A model generated the notes under the pieces. The model was not told where the DNA came from, searched no databases, and saw nothing but the letters and a program-made list of their open reading frames with translations. Shown here one piece after another: positions 12,277 through 24,733 of a DNA stretch of 64,000 nt. A program made the position numbers and the translations under genes. The DNA comes from Turritopsis dohrnii (lineage: Eukaryota; Cnidaria; Hydrozoa; Anthoathecata; Oceaniidae), in NCBI GenBank assembly GCA_027922465.2, contig BQMF02000433.1:62001-126000 (forward strand), given 5' to 3'. Position 1 is the stretch's first letter. Each line of letters opens with the position of its first letter.

Positions 12277-13283
12277 AGCTAAGAGTAAATTTATGTTTTA
12301 CAAAGAGTGATGTTTAGATGACTTTTCACCTGTACTATCAGACAAAAAAAACGTTTCCAACAAAAGTGATCTATTTTCCTTAAATGAAGAAAATTTTGAC
12401 CTACGTAAGCGTTCTTTGCTTTAGATCATTATCGTAAAATAATTGAATTTCCTTACTTTCGTTCAAAGAAGAATTTAACGCGAAATATGTATAAAAGATA
12501 AAGATAAAATTAAGCACTTTATTACCTCTAGCTACACTTTTAACGTATCTCTGTCATTTCATGGACGTATAAAAAGAGAAGGACTCACAACTCATTTCAA
12601 TAGCTATTCAATTCTATTGTTAAAATCCATTGTGTCGGCATCCCTTTCATACCAAAGCGCGTCTCGCATTTCACTGGATTTTTGTTGAGACGAACGATTA
12701 TTTACGTGCCAATCCAACGCGGAAAACTGAAATATCAGAGGAATTAAGACTCATTAGCTTTCAAAACACTTTTATTCATTGTTCAAAGCCACAGACGACG
12801 ATATTTAATCGTTTTTAAAATGTCTGTGAGTTTGCTAGAAGATGTTACAAGTGAAAATAGAAGAAAATCATGGCACAGCGTTTCTGCATGTTATGTAGTT
12901 AATATTTGCGCCTCAAAAATGCCTAAGCTACACAAAACAGAGAGCTAGTTTATCTATCTTTTCTGAAAGTTTCAAGTCTGAAGCTTTAGGAACTCCTAAG
13001 GAATCATGCTTTTAGTTTTGGTGTTTTTCAACAGTTTTCGTGTTTATAACAAAAGGCTGCTAGTGTGGAAGCCAATGGAAACATGTATTTTTAACAGCAC
13101 TTGAGGGAGTTTCAAAACTGCTTTTGTCAAAATTTCAATAAAGCGAGACGAGCTTGTTTGAATAGATTTATAAAAGTTGTAAGTCCTTCTCTTTTTATAC
13201 GTCCATGGTCATTCCAAACATGCTTTTCCATGACTATTTTATTCTTGGAAAATGTATTATTCTATTATGAGCATGTAAAAACT
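12277..13283 (+). repeat. Direct repeat copy A (interrupted by a MITE)
   Basis: Segments 12277-12558 and 13209-13283 together match 15910-16263 with scattered differences. The only large gap is the 650-bp insertion at 12559-13208. The two copies are in direct orientation about 2.6 kb apart and flank the Tc1-like gene and the palindrome. They could be an old duplication or ends of a retroelement; I see no primer-binding site or retroelement coding sequence. Confidence 0.7.
12559..13208. mobile_element. 650-bp MITE with about 27-bp inverted ends, TSD TCATT
   Basis: The left end reads TCATGGACGTATAAAAAGAG and the right end is its inverse complement (CTCTTTTTATACGTCCATGG). The five bases TCATT occur on both sides (12554-12558 and 13209-13213). 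In repeat copy B the corresponding site near 16185 reads straight through with a single TCATT, which is a natural empty site. No transposase is encoded. Confidence 0.85.
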
Positions 13284-13457
13284 TGTTTCACTCACTTGTT
13301 TCTTGTTGTATTATGAAATGGATTCTGGTTCACTTGAGATTTGTTATTGTTGCTTACACTACTCTGACTGTTTACTTAAGGTAAGGTAAATAAACAACAA
13401 AAATTCAGAAACAATAAATGTTTGTTTTTCATTTTTAAAGAAAGTGATAATTCAACT

Positions 13458-14706
13458 ATGGTACGAATCGATATTAAAACCAGTGTGAGGTTAAAAATAC
13501 TCCACCAAGAATATGGAATAACTTGTGCGGAGCTTTGTAGAAGGTATCCGCAGCATTCAAAAAGAAGTGTATATCGTCACGCCACTGCCACCCAGGAGCC
13601 TTTTGACAGAAGAATGGAAAACAAGGGTCGACCAAAGGTGTTAGAAAGCAGAGATGAACGGCTCATAATCCGAACACTCCTCAGGTTGCGGAAAGAGCGG
13701 GCTTCCTTCAGTGCCAAGAAGATACAGGAGGAGACTGGACTGTATCACATTTCCCTCAAGACGATTTACCGGGTTCTTCGAAAGAATGGATACAAATATC
13801 GGCAGTCGAGAAAAAAAGGTCTTCTGTCGGAGAAAGATAAGAAGCAGCTTCTTACTTAAATTCGCAAAAGAAGCCAAAGAATTGCCCCAAAACTTTTGGC
13901 GGGATACTATAGCCTTCTTCTTTGATGGTGTTGACTTTGCACATCGTACAAATCCGTATGCGGAAGCAAGAGCTGCATCTTCTATGGCATGGAGGAAGCC
14001 CGGCGAAGGTTTACACATAACAACGAAAGGTCGCAAAGAAGGAACTGGTGGCAGGATGGCAAATTACTTTGTGGGAATTGGGTACGGCAGTGGCGTGGTG
14101 TGCTGTGAAAATCATCAGTGGCAAGTGACGGGTCTTCGTTTTGCCCAGTTCATTGACGACAAATTTCCAGGTAAGACTACGTTCCCATTTTAAAGGAAAA
14201 TCAACAAAACAGCGAAACACCAAAATGAAAACAAATCAGAAGTGCTAATTACATAGCAGGAACATAAGTCTGTGTGATCACTTGTCCAATTATAATTACA
14301 TAATTATGAAGCGGAACATAACGTAACCAACCTTCATCTTTCAGACATTTTCCGGAAGTGCGGAAAGCGACCACGAGGAAGTGTTTGGTTGCAAGACGGA
14401 GACCCGAGGCAGAACTCAAAGGCGGCCAAGAAAGCGTGGGAGAAGCTCGGCTGTGAAATGTTTGGCATTCCACCACGTTCTCCGGACCTGAACCCAATCG
14501 AGAACATTTTCCACATGGTCCGACGACAACTGAAGGAAGATGCCCTGGAACTGGAAATCATGAAAGAAACATACGAGGAATTTTGCCAGAGAGTTGAGAA
14601 GACCGTCGAAGCGGTTTCCCCAGATTTAATCGACAAGACAATTGAGTGTATGAAGGATAGAATTACAGCAGTAATCCGATGCAAAGGAGGAAGGACTAAA
14701 TATTGA
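13458..14706 (+). pseudogene. Tc1/mariner-like transposase gene with one intron and a frameshift
   Basis: The start ATG at 13458 opens a protein with an N-terminal helix-turn-helix region (about residues 1-110, with TCAELCRRYPQHSKRSVYRH). The catalytic region follows: first Asp in IAFFFDGVDFAH, second in WLQDGDPRQNS, and PRSPDLNPIENI at the third position. Counting from the second Asp to the Glu of PIEN gives 34 intervening residues, the DD34E spacing of Tc1-type transposases. Exon 1 ends at CCAG/GTAAGA (14170) and exon 2 starts at TTTCAG/AC (14345); the splice phase matches. One extra base near 13854 shifts the frame within exon 1, after KKQLL, so this copy cannot make the full enzyme unless it is an assembly error. 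Inverted ends were not identified. Confidence 0.8.
14171..14344 (+). other. Intron of the Tc1-like transposase gene
   Basis: 174 bases bounded by GTAAGA and TTTCAG. Both flanking exons encode contiguous transposase sequence (DKFP then IFRKCGKRP) in matching phase 1. Confidence 0.7.
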
Positions 14707-14773
14707 GGTTTATGTTTCTCGTGCAGTTCTGGTTTGCCTTTTCAGTTTTGCAAACACAAACATTCAGAATGAG

Positions 14774-14998
14774 AACGCGTTACCACGCGTTACCCAACGC
14801 GTTACCCACGCGTTACCATCAAATTTATGAATGCTACAAGGGAAAAATGACGCGTTACCACGCGTTGCCATCTATATATAAAAAATATATATACTATATT
14901 TTTATATATTGATGGTAACGCGTGGTAACGCGTGGTGTTTCCCTTGTAACATGCACAAATTTGATGGTAACGCGTGGGTAACGCGTGGGTAACGCGTT
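14774..14998. repeat. 225-bp imperfect palindrome rich in ACGCGT
   Basis: The left arm (14774-14872) has repeated AACGCGTTACC-type words, a spacer with ATGCTACAAGGG, and GCCATC. The right arm (14912-14998) is its inverse complement. The loop is a (TA)-rich stretch of about 38 bases. It begins about 70 bases after the transposase stop, so it could be a separate foldback MITE or the element's terminus. Confidence 0.85.
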
Positions 14999-15909
14999 TC
15001 AAGGAAATTCCCAGCTTAGCTATGATGCTTCAATGATTCGCAGAAGTAGTTTTAAAATGTTTTGGAGGATATGTGCTGTCATGTCGGTCTGAACAAAACT
15101 TCATGCTCTCATAGACCGTGCCAGCATCTTCTCCGACATGGTGTTGGAACGGTCAGAATGTTTATAGTTGTTTATAGCTTATAGACGGTTGTGTTGCTAT
15201 TTTTTCTGTATATATATACGATATATTTCTTCTGTTATTTCTATATGTATATATGTGTATATATCTATAATGTATATGTGTGTATACAAGAAAAGTGAGA
15301 AGTAACCAAGTAACCAAGTAAATATTATATATCATAGATTATTATATTGATTATTATTATGCATGTACATACTATATATATATATATATTTATGACCTTG
15401 TGTTTAGGCAAATATAGAAATGAATGTGTAGATGGCATTTTTACCCATTCTGCCTGCTGCAGTTGAATATTCCCGCCATTTTATGTTTGTTTATGTATAT
15501 GGTGTTTTTGGCATATGGCTTTATGTCCTGTTTCCGTTTTTAAAAATGGCAGACATTCAAACCATGAGCAACATGCTGCTGGAGGCCATTTTGGCTTGAT
15601 TCAAGGCCATCAACACAGGGGAAAGTTTTTTTATTATTTTTTCTTCAAATTCAGACAATCAGTGACAGGAATTGTGGCCAAAGCTGCAGTTGCTCCTTGT
15701 TTTGTGCTGCCAGGCATTGCATAGTGCCCCCCTCAGCCCCACAAATCAATGTTGGATGGAAAAAACTGATGAAACAACATTGATTGTGGGGGGAGGGGTT
15801 TTAATGTTCATTTTCTTTGAAAAACTAGCTTTGGCAACATATTTTGTCACTGATTGTAGAAGCAATCGAAACCATTAGAATAAACAAAGATGATAGTAAC
15901 AAAAATCAT
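14999..15909. other. Non-coding; TA/TG microsatellites
   Basis: Holds (TA)n and (TGTATA)n runs at about 15208-15400. Nothing gene-like is convincing. A 40-base stretch at about 15857-15900 (TAGAAGCAATCGAAACCATT) is repeated at about 16270. Confidence 0.45.
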
Positions 15910-16263
15910 AGCTAAGAATAAATTTATGTTTTACAAAGAGTGATGTTTAGATGACTTTTCATCTGTACTATCAAACAAAAAATTTTCCAACAAAAGTCAT
16001 CTATTTTCCTTAAGTGAAGAAAATTTTAACCTACGGAAGCGTTCTATGCTTTAGATCATTATCGTAACAAAATTGAATTTCCTTACTTTCGTTCAAAGAA
16101 GAATTTAACCCGAAATATTTATAAAAGATAAAGATAAAATTAAACACTGTATTACCTCTAGCTACACTTTTAACATATCTCTGTCATTCTAAACATGATT
16201 TTCCATGACTATTTTATTCTTGGAAAACGTATTACTCTATTATGAGCATGTAAAAAAAACTTG
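15910..16263 (+). repeat. Direct repeat copy B (uninterrupted)
   Basis: Matches copy A at 12277-13283 apart from the 650-bp MITE and scattered substitutions. It supplies the empty target site for that MITE. Confidence 0.75.
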
Positions 16264-18809
16264 AAAATCTAGAAGCAATAGAAACCATTAGAATATAAAC
16301 AGATGATAGTCACAAAAATCATACTTTTACTGCTTAAATAGCATATACACTAGCCTTCTCTGCTATGAAATAATATAAATCTTTTACTTTTACAATACAG
16401 TTGTCTGTTTTTGAGTCATTCAAAAGATTGCAGACATCTTAAATAATGTTATGACTTGAAATACATTTATATCGGTCAAAAAGCGAAGGACATACAACTT
16501 ACTCGAAGATTTTCAATGTTATCAAAATTTATTATGTTGGCATTTCTTTCACTAAACATGTTCATTTTTCTTGGATACTGCGGATGTCCAATGAAATGGT
16601 ACTGTACTTTCTTTACTAATTTGAGGAATCTGTGTGGCCAAGAACCTGGAAGGATTTTCCTTGATCGTGAATTTTAAGTTATGATGAAATAAATTTAATG
16701 CACTGCATAATTCATCAGGAATTTTTTTCTTTATTTTGTACAGCTAAATGGCGTCGACTTATCTTATGTTAAATGTTGGGTTCTTCGGGATAACTGCTTC
16801 TCTTTCTACTTTATTCATAAAACAACCTGGCAAATTCACTGAAACTGGTCCTCCTAATGACACTTCATCTATTTGCTTATATAATTTTAGGCGAAAACAC
16901 GCTTTCCTTAATTAGATTATTCAGATTTTCACGAAAATAGATCGCCTACATGTTGTCCCAAGCATTTTATGAACATATATTTTATTTTCATTTTACTTGT
17001 ATTGTTGATGGGAATTGTAATCATAACTTACCTACTCTTCGTCAATTGTGGTGCTTCCTTCAGTACTCCTTATAACAATATTCAGTTTCAGTTAGTGAAA
17101 AAATGCAAGACGATAACCTTTCTTGCATTGTAAAATCACGTATGAGTTTGTTCTATAATCTGTCGTAACTTAAGTCTATTCTGTCCTACATCTTCTATCA
17201 AAATTAATTTTATGAGTTTTTACTGTAACAACGGAACTAGTTGGCTGATCATTGGTTTCATACTTTCATACCCCAGTCTATCCCTGAAGTTTCTATATAG
17301 ATACGGTTGGAAATTTCCATAAAAAATCTTGAAGAATGTTGGTTAAGGGCTCTCTCTTGGCGTATAAATAGGACTAAGAAACGTATTGCTTTGGAAGCTT
17401 TCTACATCTTGAAAGATAAATTATCGATTAACGAACAATTAGACATTATACGTTTAACTTGAGATTTCCCTTGAAGATTTTCAAAGGGAACTTTTGTTCT
17501 TTATTTTGACACATGCCTAAAGTTGTTCATTGGAACGAAAATAAACTTGTTGTAAAGTAAATGCAGGATGCGTTGGCTAAAAACAGAAACATTCTGTTCA
17601 TGTACGCAACTTCGAGACATATTATGCGATGAATGCTCAAAAATGTTATGGTACCTTCATGTCATCAGCTTTGTGCCAATCAATTTCTTTAATAATAGGA
17701 AAAGTTTTAAAAATACTGTTTTAAATATGATATATACTCTTAACTGTTTAGGTGTTTATTTAAGTTTTGTTTGGTAATATTACAATTCATGGCAGTAATA
17801 TTACAATTCATTGCAATCATCAAAAACTTTGATTTTGTATGTTCATAATGAGATGGGGATTAAATTTTTAGAATTTTTAGAATGTTCGGTCCAAAAATAT
17901 TAAGACGAAAATAATAAAACCAACAGCAACACTCAGGGTAGCGTGAATATTTTCTATCTAACAACACCGATCTTTTTCTCTGTATTACTTTAACAAGGTC
18001 ATTGATAGTTTTATCTATCAGCGGCTAGTAGAGTTTTCTTCATAAAGACAGAAGCTAGTGTATTTTGATCACTTATTTCTAGCTGCGCTTCCTGTTTAGT
18101 AATCCAAACATTTTACAATATTTCGTGGCAAAATTATATTTACTTGCAGTTCTGAAAGTTTCCTTTAAATATGCCCACAGCCAAGATTACATTTTTGCAA
18201 GGGAAGAGACTCAAAAAAAAATCTTCCATCAAAACATCAGAATTGCCAAATTTTTTGTCGAGGATAGCATGAGCTACATTTTTCTGATAGACATTTTGTT
18301 ACAGTTTGTTTTGCAGATGACATTAGTCTTAATTGTTATGTCGCTAAGTTACGGTCAATCAGCTGGTTGACTTAAAATGTTCACAGCACTGATCTAGCCC
18401 CCATAAAATGTCACTAAAAGTCTCCAAAAGCATGTAGATAACTATGAAAGCACCCCACCAAGATATAGAACTGTCAGTTTAAAAACATCTTTTGAAATTC
18501 CATAAAGCATCTTTTTGTTGCTAAATTCTCCACCCGAAAGGAAAGTCTCTATTATGTGTCACAAACAGGCATGAAAGAAATTTTCAATTAATTGTTATGA
18601 CAATGTACTATACCCCGTTATTCTCACATTTCAGGCAAGATTTGAACATAGACGTTTTGTAAAGTATTTGTTGCCTTTTCCACAGTCATATGTTAATGTT
18701 AATAATATCTTGATTTTGGGGTTGATTCCAAACGCTTTTCCAAAAGGCTTTTTTTTTAAATTGGAGGACTGATTTAAATTACTAAAAAATCAATGTCATA
18801 ACTAATTAC
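16264..18809. other. No gene recognised
   Basis: AT-rich. A short frame at 16510-16677 encodes a hydrophobic N-terminus followed by a few cysteines, but it has no supporting exon structure or context. No terminal repeats seen. Confidence 0.4.
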
Positions 18810-19285
18810 CGTATCTTCTCTAATGAATTTCTCCCTCTGATAAACGCCTCCCTCTATCAAACGCCGCACTTACGGACAAACATTTATAATTAGCACCTTC
18901 CTCTGTTAAACGCCGTCTTCTAATAAGCGCCACATTTTGAAAAGCGGTGCTTACTAGAAAACAGGCTAAACAAGAAATAGTTTGATAGTTAATTCGTTTT
19001 ACAAATTCTTATTCGCATGGATGTCAATTGATATATAATTAATTGCACAAGAACTTTCAACCCAAATTCTGGTATCTTTAAAAAATTTTGCGAGCTTAAA
19101 CAGTTCTATTGCTAAATGCCTCACTAAAACTTCCCTGTCTCACATCTTCTTACACATTTCAATCGCATAAAAAGGATTCGTCCTGTTTGACTGGTGCACT
19201 GAATGAAGATCCCCTTCTTCCAACTTTCGAGTCTTAGTAATAGATGCCACCCTCTAATGAACGCCGCGGCGTTTATTAGAGAAAA
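18810..19285 (+). repeat. CGCC-rich dispersed repeat with inverted ends
   Basis: Contains repeated AAACGCC and AATAAGCGCC words at 18825-18960 and an inverted counterpart (GAACGCCGCGGCGTTTATT) at 19258-19278. A copy in the opposite orientation lies at 61330-61645. No coding sequence. Confidence 0.6.
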
Positions 19286-20092
19286 GATATTCATATTTCA
19301 AACAAAATTGGTTAAGGGAGGTACATGGAAAATACCAAAGGGACTTTGTTATAGAAACGATTTCGCTGACACGAAAAAATACAATTTGTTTCAGCAGGTT
19401 TTTTGTTATATTTCTTTGGTTCTTCAAACCTTATACTTTCAGAAAAACATAAATTTTTGACGACTGTTTCAAAATTGTCAAAAATTGTGATTTTTCTTGC
19501 CACTAACAAATTTATTTTTTCGGAGGGAATTTTTCCTGTTTAAGTTTATGAATCTTTAAAAGATCAGAAAGGTTTTGCTAAAGCATTGGCAAAATATAAA
19601 ACCTTTCCGGAAGAAGTTATGGTAAAAAAAATTGTCTTAATCAGTGCTCCTTATTTGTTACCGTTCAATAACAAAATCGAATCAAAAGGGTTCTTCATAG
19701 CTAAGTGAAGAACAACTCCCAAATTTTTATGTTTCCGAAGTATCGACGTATGTATGAAAGATTATCATTTTCCCTCGAAATACCTAACTTTGATTTGTAG
19801 TTGTCGAGAATAAATTTCCTACCCTCCTGCTAGCTGCAGAACATAAAATAAAAATTTTTATTTCTTTCTCCTAAACTCTTTCAGCTGACTTAATTTACAC
19901 CACTTACATGTTTTCTCCAATAACAAATAGCCATTCTGCCATAGCATTGTCGAACGGAAAAATAGTTTTTGTAGCACTATCAAAGCGCACCACTACCTTA
20001 ACGTACATGCGTAAACATTTGTTTTGATTTTGTATTTGTTATACTGCGACAAACATTCGCAGCTTAAAGTTTAGACTTTTTACCAATTGGCA
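19286..20092. other. No gene recognised
   Basis: AT-rich sequence without a supported feature. Short open frames occur on both strands, but none shows a domain or splice support. Confidence 0.4.
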
Positions 20093-20326
20093 GTTCCCCT
20101 TATTTAAGTTATCTCCTTAATACGTCATACAACTACCACAATGCAATGAGAAAAAGTCTCAATGTTTCAATGGAATAATAAAAGATTTTCACAAACAAAA
20201 CTGATATTCTCACAGCTATTTAAAACTGTTCTTATAGTAATCCCAAAGCAAGTAATTATAGCATTGCATTCTGGTAGTTGTATTCACTATTAAGGAGATA
20301 ACTGAATAAAGGGAACTGGGAATTGA
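20093..20326. mobile_element. Foldback MITE with about 75-bp inverted arms
   Basis: The left arm contains GGCAGTTCCCCTTATTTAAG and AACTACCACAATGCAATG. The right arm contains their inverse complements with a few differences (GCATTGCATTCTGGTAGTTG and GAATAAAGGGAACTGGGAATT). The core is about 90 bases and nothing is encoded. Target duplication is unclear. Confidence 0.7.
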
Positions 20327-22133
20327 AAAGCCTGAAAAGCATGCTCAAAAGTTACAAATTACAGAATCCTTCAAAAGAAGCTCCAATCAGTTTTAGGAAA
20401 TCAATTGCCCTTTCTAAAAAGCACATTCACACAAAAAAGGTGCATATCAAGTATTACAATTTTGATTAAAGATCATTACGTTACGGTGAGGTTCTTGTAC
20501 ATGTCTGCATACTGGCTGCTGCCACATTTAGTCACATGAATCTGGTAAGAGTCTTAAGTAAGAGTCAATGGTCGTGAGATCAGCGAGAATAAAGAACACG
20601 GCAGATCTGCAACACTTACCGGCGTAAAAAAGCTTAGCTGAACAAAACAAACGCTGCCGTCTAACAAAAAATATATATCTGCAGCAAACGCTGTGTGTAC
20701 GATAGTAAAGGTTTTACCGGTTTTGTTACATTTTATTGTCAGATAGAAGCTTTGTGAATGGCGCATCACCATCTTGTAACTTGAAAATTAGCTTTTTATA
20801 TAATTTTGGTAAGTGGGAGACACTTCCTAAGAATAAGAATTAGGTCATTTTTTTCCAAAAAATCTTTATACATTTCTGATTCAACATCACTTTCGTCCAA
20901 TAATTACGTCTCACAAAACTTTCAAGTGAAATTTGGCTTATATAGTAAGGTGTTGATCATGTACAGGTTAAACAATTTGTTTATACCGTTGAGTATATAC
21001 TAAAATAATATTAGGTTGATTTCGTATGAAACTTCACGTTATATTCAATAGAATAGCTAAAAAACCTTTAGTCTTTTGCAACCTTTAGTCAGTTTCAATT
21101 TCTATCGATTCTGTCTAACAGTTTACTTTACCTTCCCGTATTATAAAAAAAATTTTATGGTCTCACTTTTAAGTGAGTTTGGGAAGAAATTAGGTCCACA
21201 CCAGATAATCAACACTTCATAATAGCACAGCCGTCCCTCTAAAGTCTTCTGTGAGCGTTTAAACAGTCAATTTTCCCGCAGATAAATAAAAAACAGAGCG
21301 AACGAATAAAAAGCGAGCTATTTCAAAAGAATTGTACATTTTATTTTAACACTGAATATGTATAAGAAGAATTGTACGCAAAAAATTACATAATGTATTA
21401 TAACCGTTAATAAACGTTCGAATGGGAAACGTTTTGTTACTGAAACATTCGCGGAAACTTGCTCTGATTAACAAATCTTGAATTTTTTCAGGTGTAAATG
21501 ATACAATAAGATCGCATGGCTACGATTATTAATCAAACCTCTGCCAATGATTAAAGTAATTGATCATTTCAAAATTGCAAAACATTATTGCATAAGAAAT
21601 CAACTGGAACAATTTTCAAAGGCCAGGTTTCCAATAGGTACAGTTTTTCCCTACGAAAAAAATATAAACAAACAAATGCGCTGTGGAGTTTGGAACGAAA
21701 TTTTCATTTGACAACCCACACCAAAACGAACTTGTCATTCTGAATGGCAGTTAAATAAGAAATATTGGAAAAATGTTTGACATTGCAATAGTGTTGCAAC
21801 CAAGTCCATTATATTACAATATAGTAAAGATTATAAAGTAATGCTAATTAATACAAGGCAACGAAATTGTTATGAGCATAAATATTCTCTGTTTGCTAGC
21901 GTTCAACGAATATTATGATCGATCGTGTAATGAATTTTATAATGAAATTAGTCATAAATTTATCTCTACAACAACAAATAAATATCAAGCAGGTCTGATC
22001 AACAATTCGTATATTGTGATTTCGTGTCAAGGTAAAGTTGAACCAATCTGTAAATGAATTCATACTGAAGCTATAAAAAAGAGAGAAAGCAATGAATAAT
22101 TTAATTTCAACAAAACAGGCGATATAAACTCAC
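20327..22133. other. No gene recognised; expected 3' side of the receptor pseudogene
   Basis: The last D2 exon of the receptor ends at 22134 with a GT donor, so at least one more 3' exon would be expected here on the minus strand. I could not identify it. Confidence 0.35.
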
Positions 22134-23161
22134 ATCTGTTGTAGTATGTATTTACCGAATTTCCAATGAATTCTGGTTGCACTGCTTTCAACTTTCTTGC
22201 AATTTCATAGATGCTTATTGAAGCGTCATTTGATACGCATTCGATAGCGTTGATACATGCAATAAATGTACCTGATCTGTTTCCACTATCACTAATTACA
22301 AGTTATATTTCATAATTACTAAAACATCCAAACGTTAATTGCATTAATTATGAAAATAGTTGTCTTGAATTAAGATGTTGGATATTTTTAGTCTTCGGAC
22401 TTTATTAACTGAATAAGTTATACCTAAACACAACTCCTATTTGAACGCAGTTCATGCCTGCAAACGACTGCCACAGCATCGTCAATGCCCTTAAAATCTT
22501 GGAGATAGGAGATTGCAGACAACACAGTATTTAATTTTGGTGAACTGCGATTTGGCCAGCTTTCCAATGTTATCATCTTGACATAGTGGATGTTCTGCAA
22601 ATAATAGATAAAACAAAAATATACATAAAATAGAACGATCTAGTAAATGATGCAGATTGCAGAAAGATGCACCTTTCCGCGTCCTGCAGCTATGTTTCTT
22701 TCCATGAAACCATTGTTTAAGATTTCAGATTCCACACCTACGGTTATCCCATTTGCAGTTGAAGTCATCGACCAAAATCTAGGAAACACCTCGCCACCTT
22801 CGTCGATTGGATGCAACAAAATGATTATTTTTACATCCTGTTGCAGCACCATTAGCCAAAAAATCTTCAATTGTGTTCTCTAAGGGAATTTGTGTCACAA
22901 TGAATGTGTCACTTTGTAGGATACTGTCCACATATACAGCGTTGATGTAATCTGCTTTATCACCTTTTACGGCAAGCTTTACTCTTTTATTGTCATCTAA
23001 AATTAAATTTATTTGTTTGCTATGCATTGAGCAAGTGCGTCCAACAGGCGTTGTAAATAAAAAGAATTAAATTTCTGTTTTACTATATTCGTTGATAATG
23101 GTAAAGTAAAATGAAATAAAGTTATTAAAACATACCGGGAAGAATTTCGGAGTACCGATTC
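22134..23161 (-). pseudogene. Receptor PTP domain D2 (frameshifted)
   Basis: Beyond the CACTA element the exon continues as RYSEILP (23161-23136). Then exon 22996-22673 encodes DYINAVYVDSILQSDTFIVT and QIPLENTIEDF. Six Ts at 22858-22863 shift the frame by one; the shifted frame continues FWLMVLQQDVKIIILLHP as expected. Exon 22594-22424 has LESWPNRSSP (WPD Asp replaced by Asn) and VAVVC, whose Cys fits the P-loop. Exon 22285-22134 has GNRSGTFIACINAI. The donor after the P-loop Cys is not clear and an in-frame TAG ends the exon, so the active site cannot be read through. Confidence 0.8.
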
Positions 23162-23400
23162 CACTACTATGAGCTTTTGCGTTCTTCCCGGACACGCGAA
23201 CACATTACGAACGCATGAAGAACGTATAAACGTTCTTCATTAGTCAATGAAGAACGCATATGAACGCATTGTGAACGCTTGTGCGTTCTTGAAGAATGCA
23301 TAAAGAACGCCAAGATATTTTAATGTAATTTGTGAACGCATAATGAACGCATTGTGAACGTACAAGCGTTCGTGAAGAACATTAAAGCGTTTATGAAGAA
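23162..23400 (+). repeat. CACTA left terminal inverted repeat
   Basis: Starts CACTACTATGAGCTTTTGCG and carries several GAACGCAT-type subrepeats. It pairs with 31585-31826 with few mismatches. Confidence 0.85.
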
Positions 23401-24733
23401 CGCATGAAGAATGCTATAGTTTCTAATAGAATTGTATGCGTTCTTGAAGCATTCTTTATGCGTTCTTTAACTGTTTAGCATTTTAGTTTTTTATTCTTCC
23501 AAACAAAAGATGATTATCTTATGCTTTTGTTTTATACTTGCTGTGTATTAATCTTGAAGTTGCCGCTAGAAATTTCGAAAATTGTTGTCGTGTTTAGTTA
23601 GCACCGTGAAATGATAATAAAAAAGATAATGATAAATTTCATCAAAGCAAAACAGTTACTAGTCACAACATGACGTACACAAGACGTCGAAACAACGTCA
23701 TATCATTTTCATGATATTTGTTCGACGCCGTTTGTGACGTCAGAATGACATATAAAAAATTATCTCAAAAAAATTTAGTCCTGGCTTTATTAACTTTTGT
23801 TGAACAGCAGCTTATCAACGAATCTTTTAGAGTAATAGTTCAGTGTCTTTCTAAATTTCAACCTAAGAAAATTCTTTTAGGTAATGTGTTTGACACAGTA
23901 GATCAGTCGTATAAATTTGATATCATTCGGACTTCGTTTCCATTCGGACGATTTATCATGGGACTATAAAATCAATACATGTTTTGGTGTAAACATTCAA
24001 GAGAAAACATTGTTTCATTCAAGTGAAATTATGAAGTTGCCTGATAATTTTTGGTAAATGAATTTTGATAAATGAAAAAGTAAATAGAATGAAACAAAGT
24101 ACGAAAAAATTCTTAATTCTGTTAACTAATTTGTATGACGGCTTTACAAAATCCTAGTAGAAAGAAGCCATGTTTACGTTTTGAGAGGAACAAAATTTAT
24201 TTGTATTGCACGCTAGTTTGTAAGGCCCTTTTTACACAAGCCAAACTTAACGTATAATTTGAGTGGACGTTAAAGATTAAAACTTTTTACGAAGCAAATG
24301 TTCAAGTTCAATTGTTTTCAGTTAACGAGTACATATATTTGTTAGCAAAACCAGTGTATTTATTGATACCAAAAATACAACAATAATAGTTTCGTAATGT
24401 TACATAAAAACATTCGCGAAAAGTCTATTTTTTTCTACAGGTTCAATATGGATAATATTTGGACTGGAATTGCTTTCCTTTAATGAAAGTACAAATATAA
24501 AAACTTAAGATGCTGAAAAGCTACCGTCAACATATTTTTCAATCAGAGATAAAGGAGGTAAACGCTAAAGCCGGAAATAGTGTAAAAGAAATATGTATAT
24601 TAATGCGTGGTTCGATTGATTTTCAGGCTGCTTCACACGAATTAGTTAATTAAAACAAAAGGTTCCTAACAAAGTCACTGCGCTGGAGAGAAAAAATCAA
24701 GTTCAACTAAAGAAATGAAAGGCAACAATAAAA

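Noticed and set aside
12277..16263. Direct repeats as LTRs of a retrotransposon
   Set aside because: Orientation and spacing would allow it, but there is no primer-binding site, polypurine tract, or gag/pol sequence; the interior holds a Tc1-like gene.
16456..16677. Small frame with hydrophobic start and cysteines
   Set aside because: Could be a small secreted peptide, but there is no context, no splice evidence and the region is otherwise non-coding.
23162..23470. CRISPR-like regular repeats
   Set aside because: The GAACGC words are irregularly spaced, in both orientations and inside transposon ends; the genome is animal.
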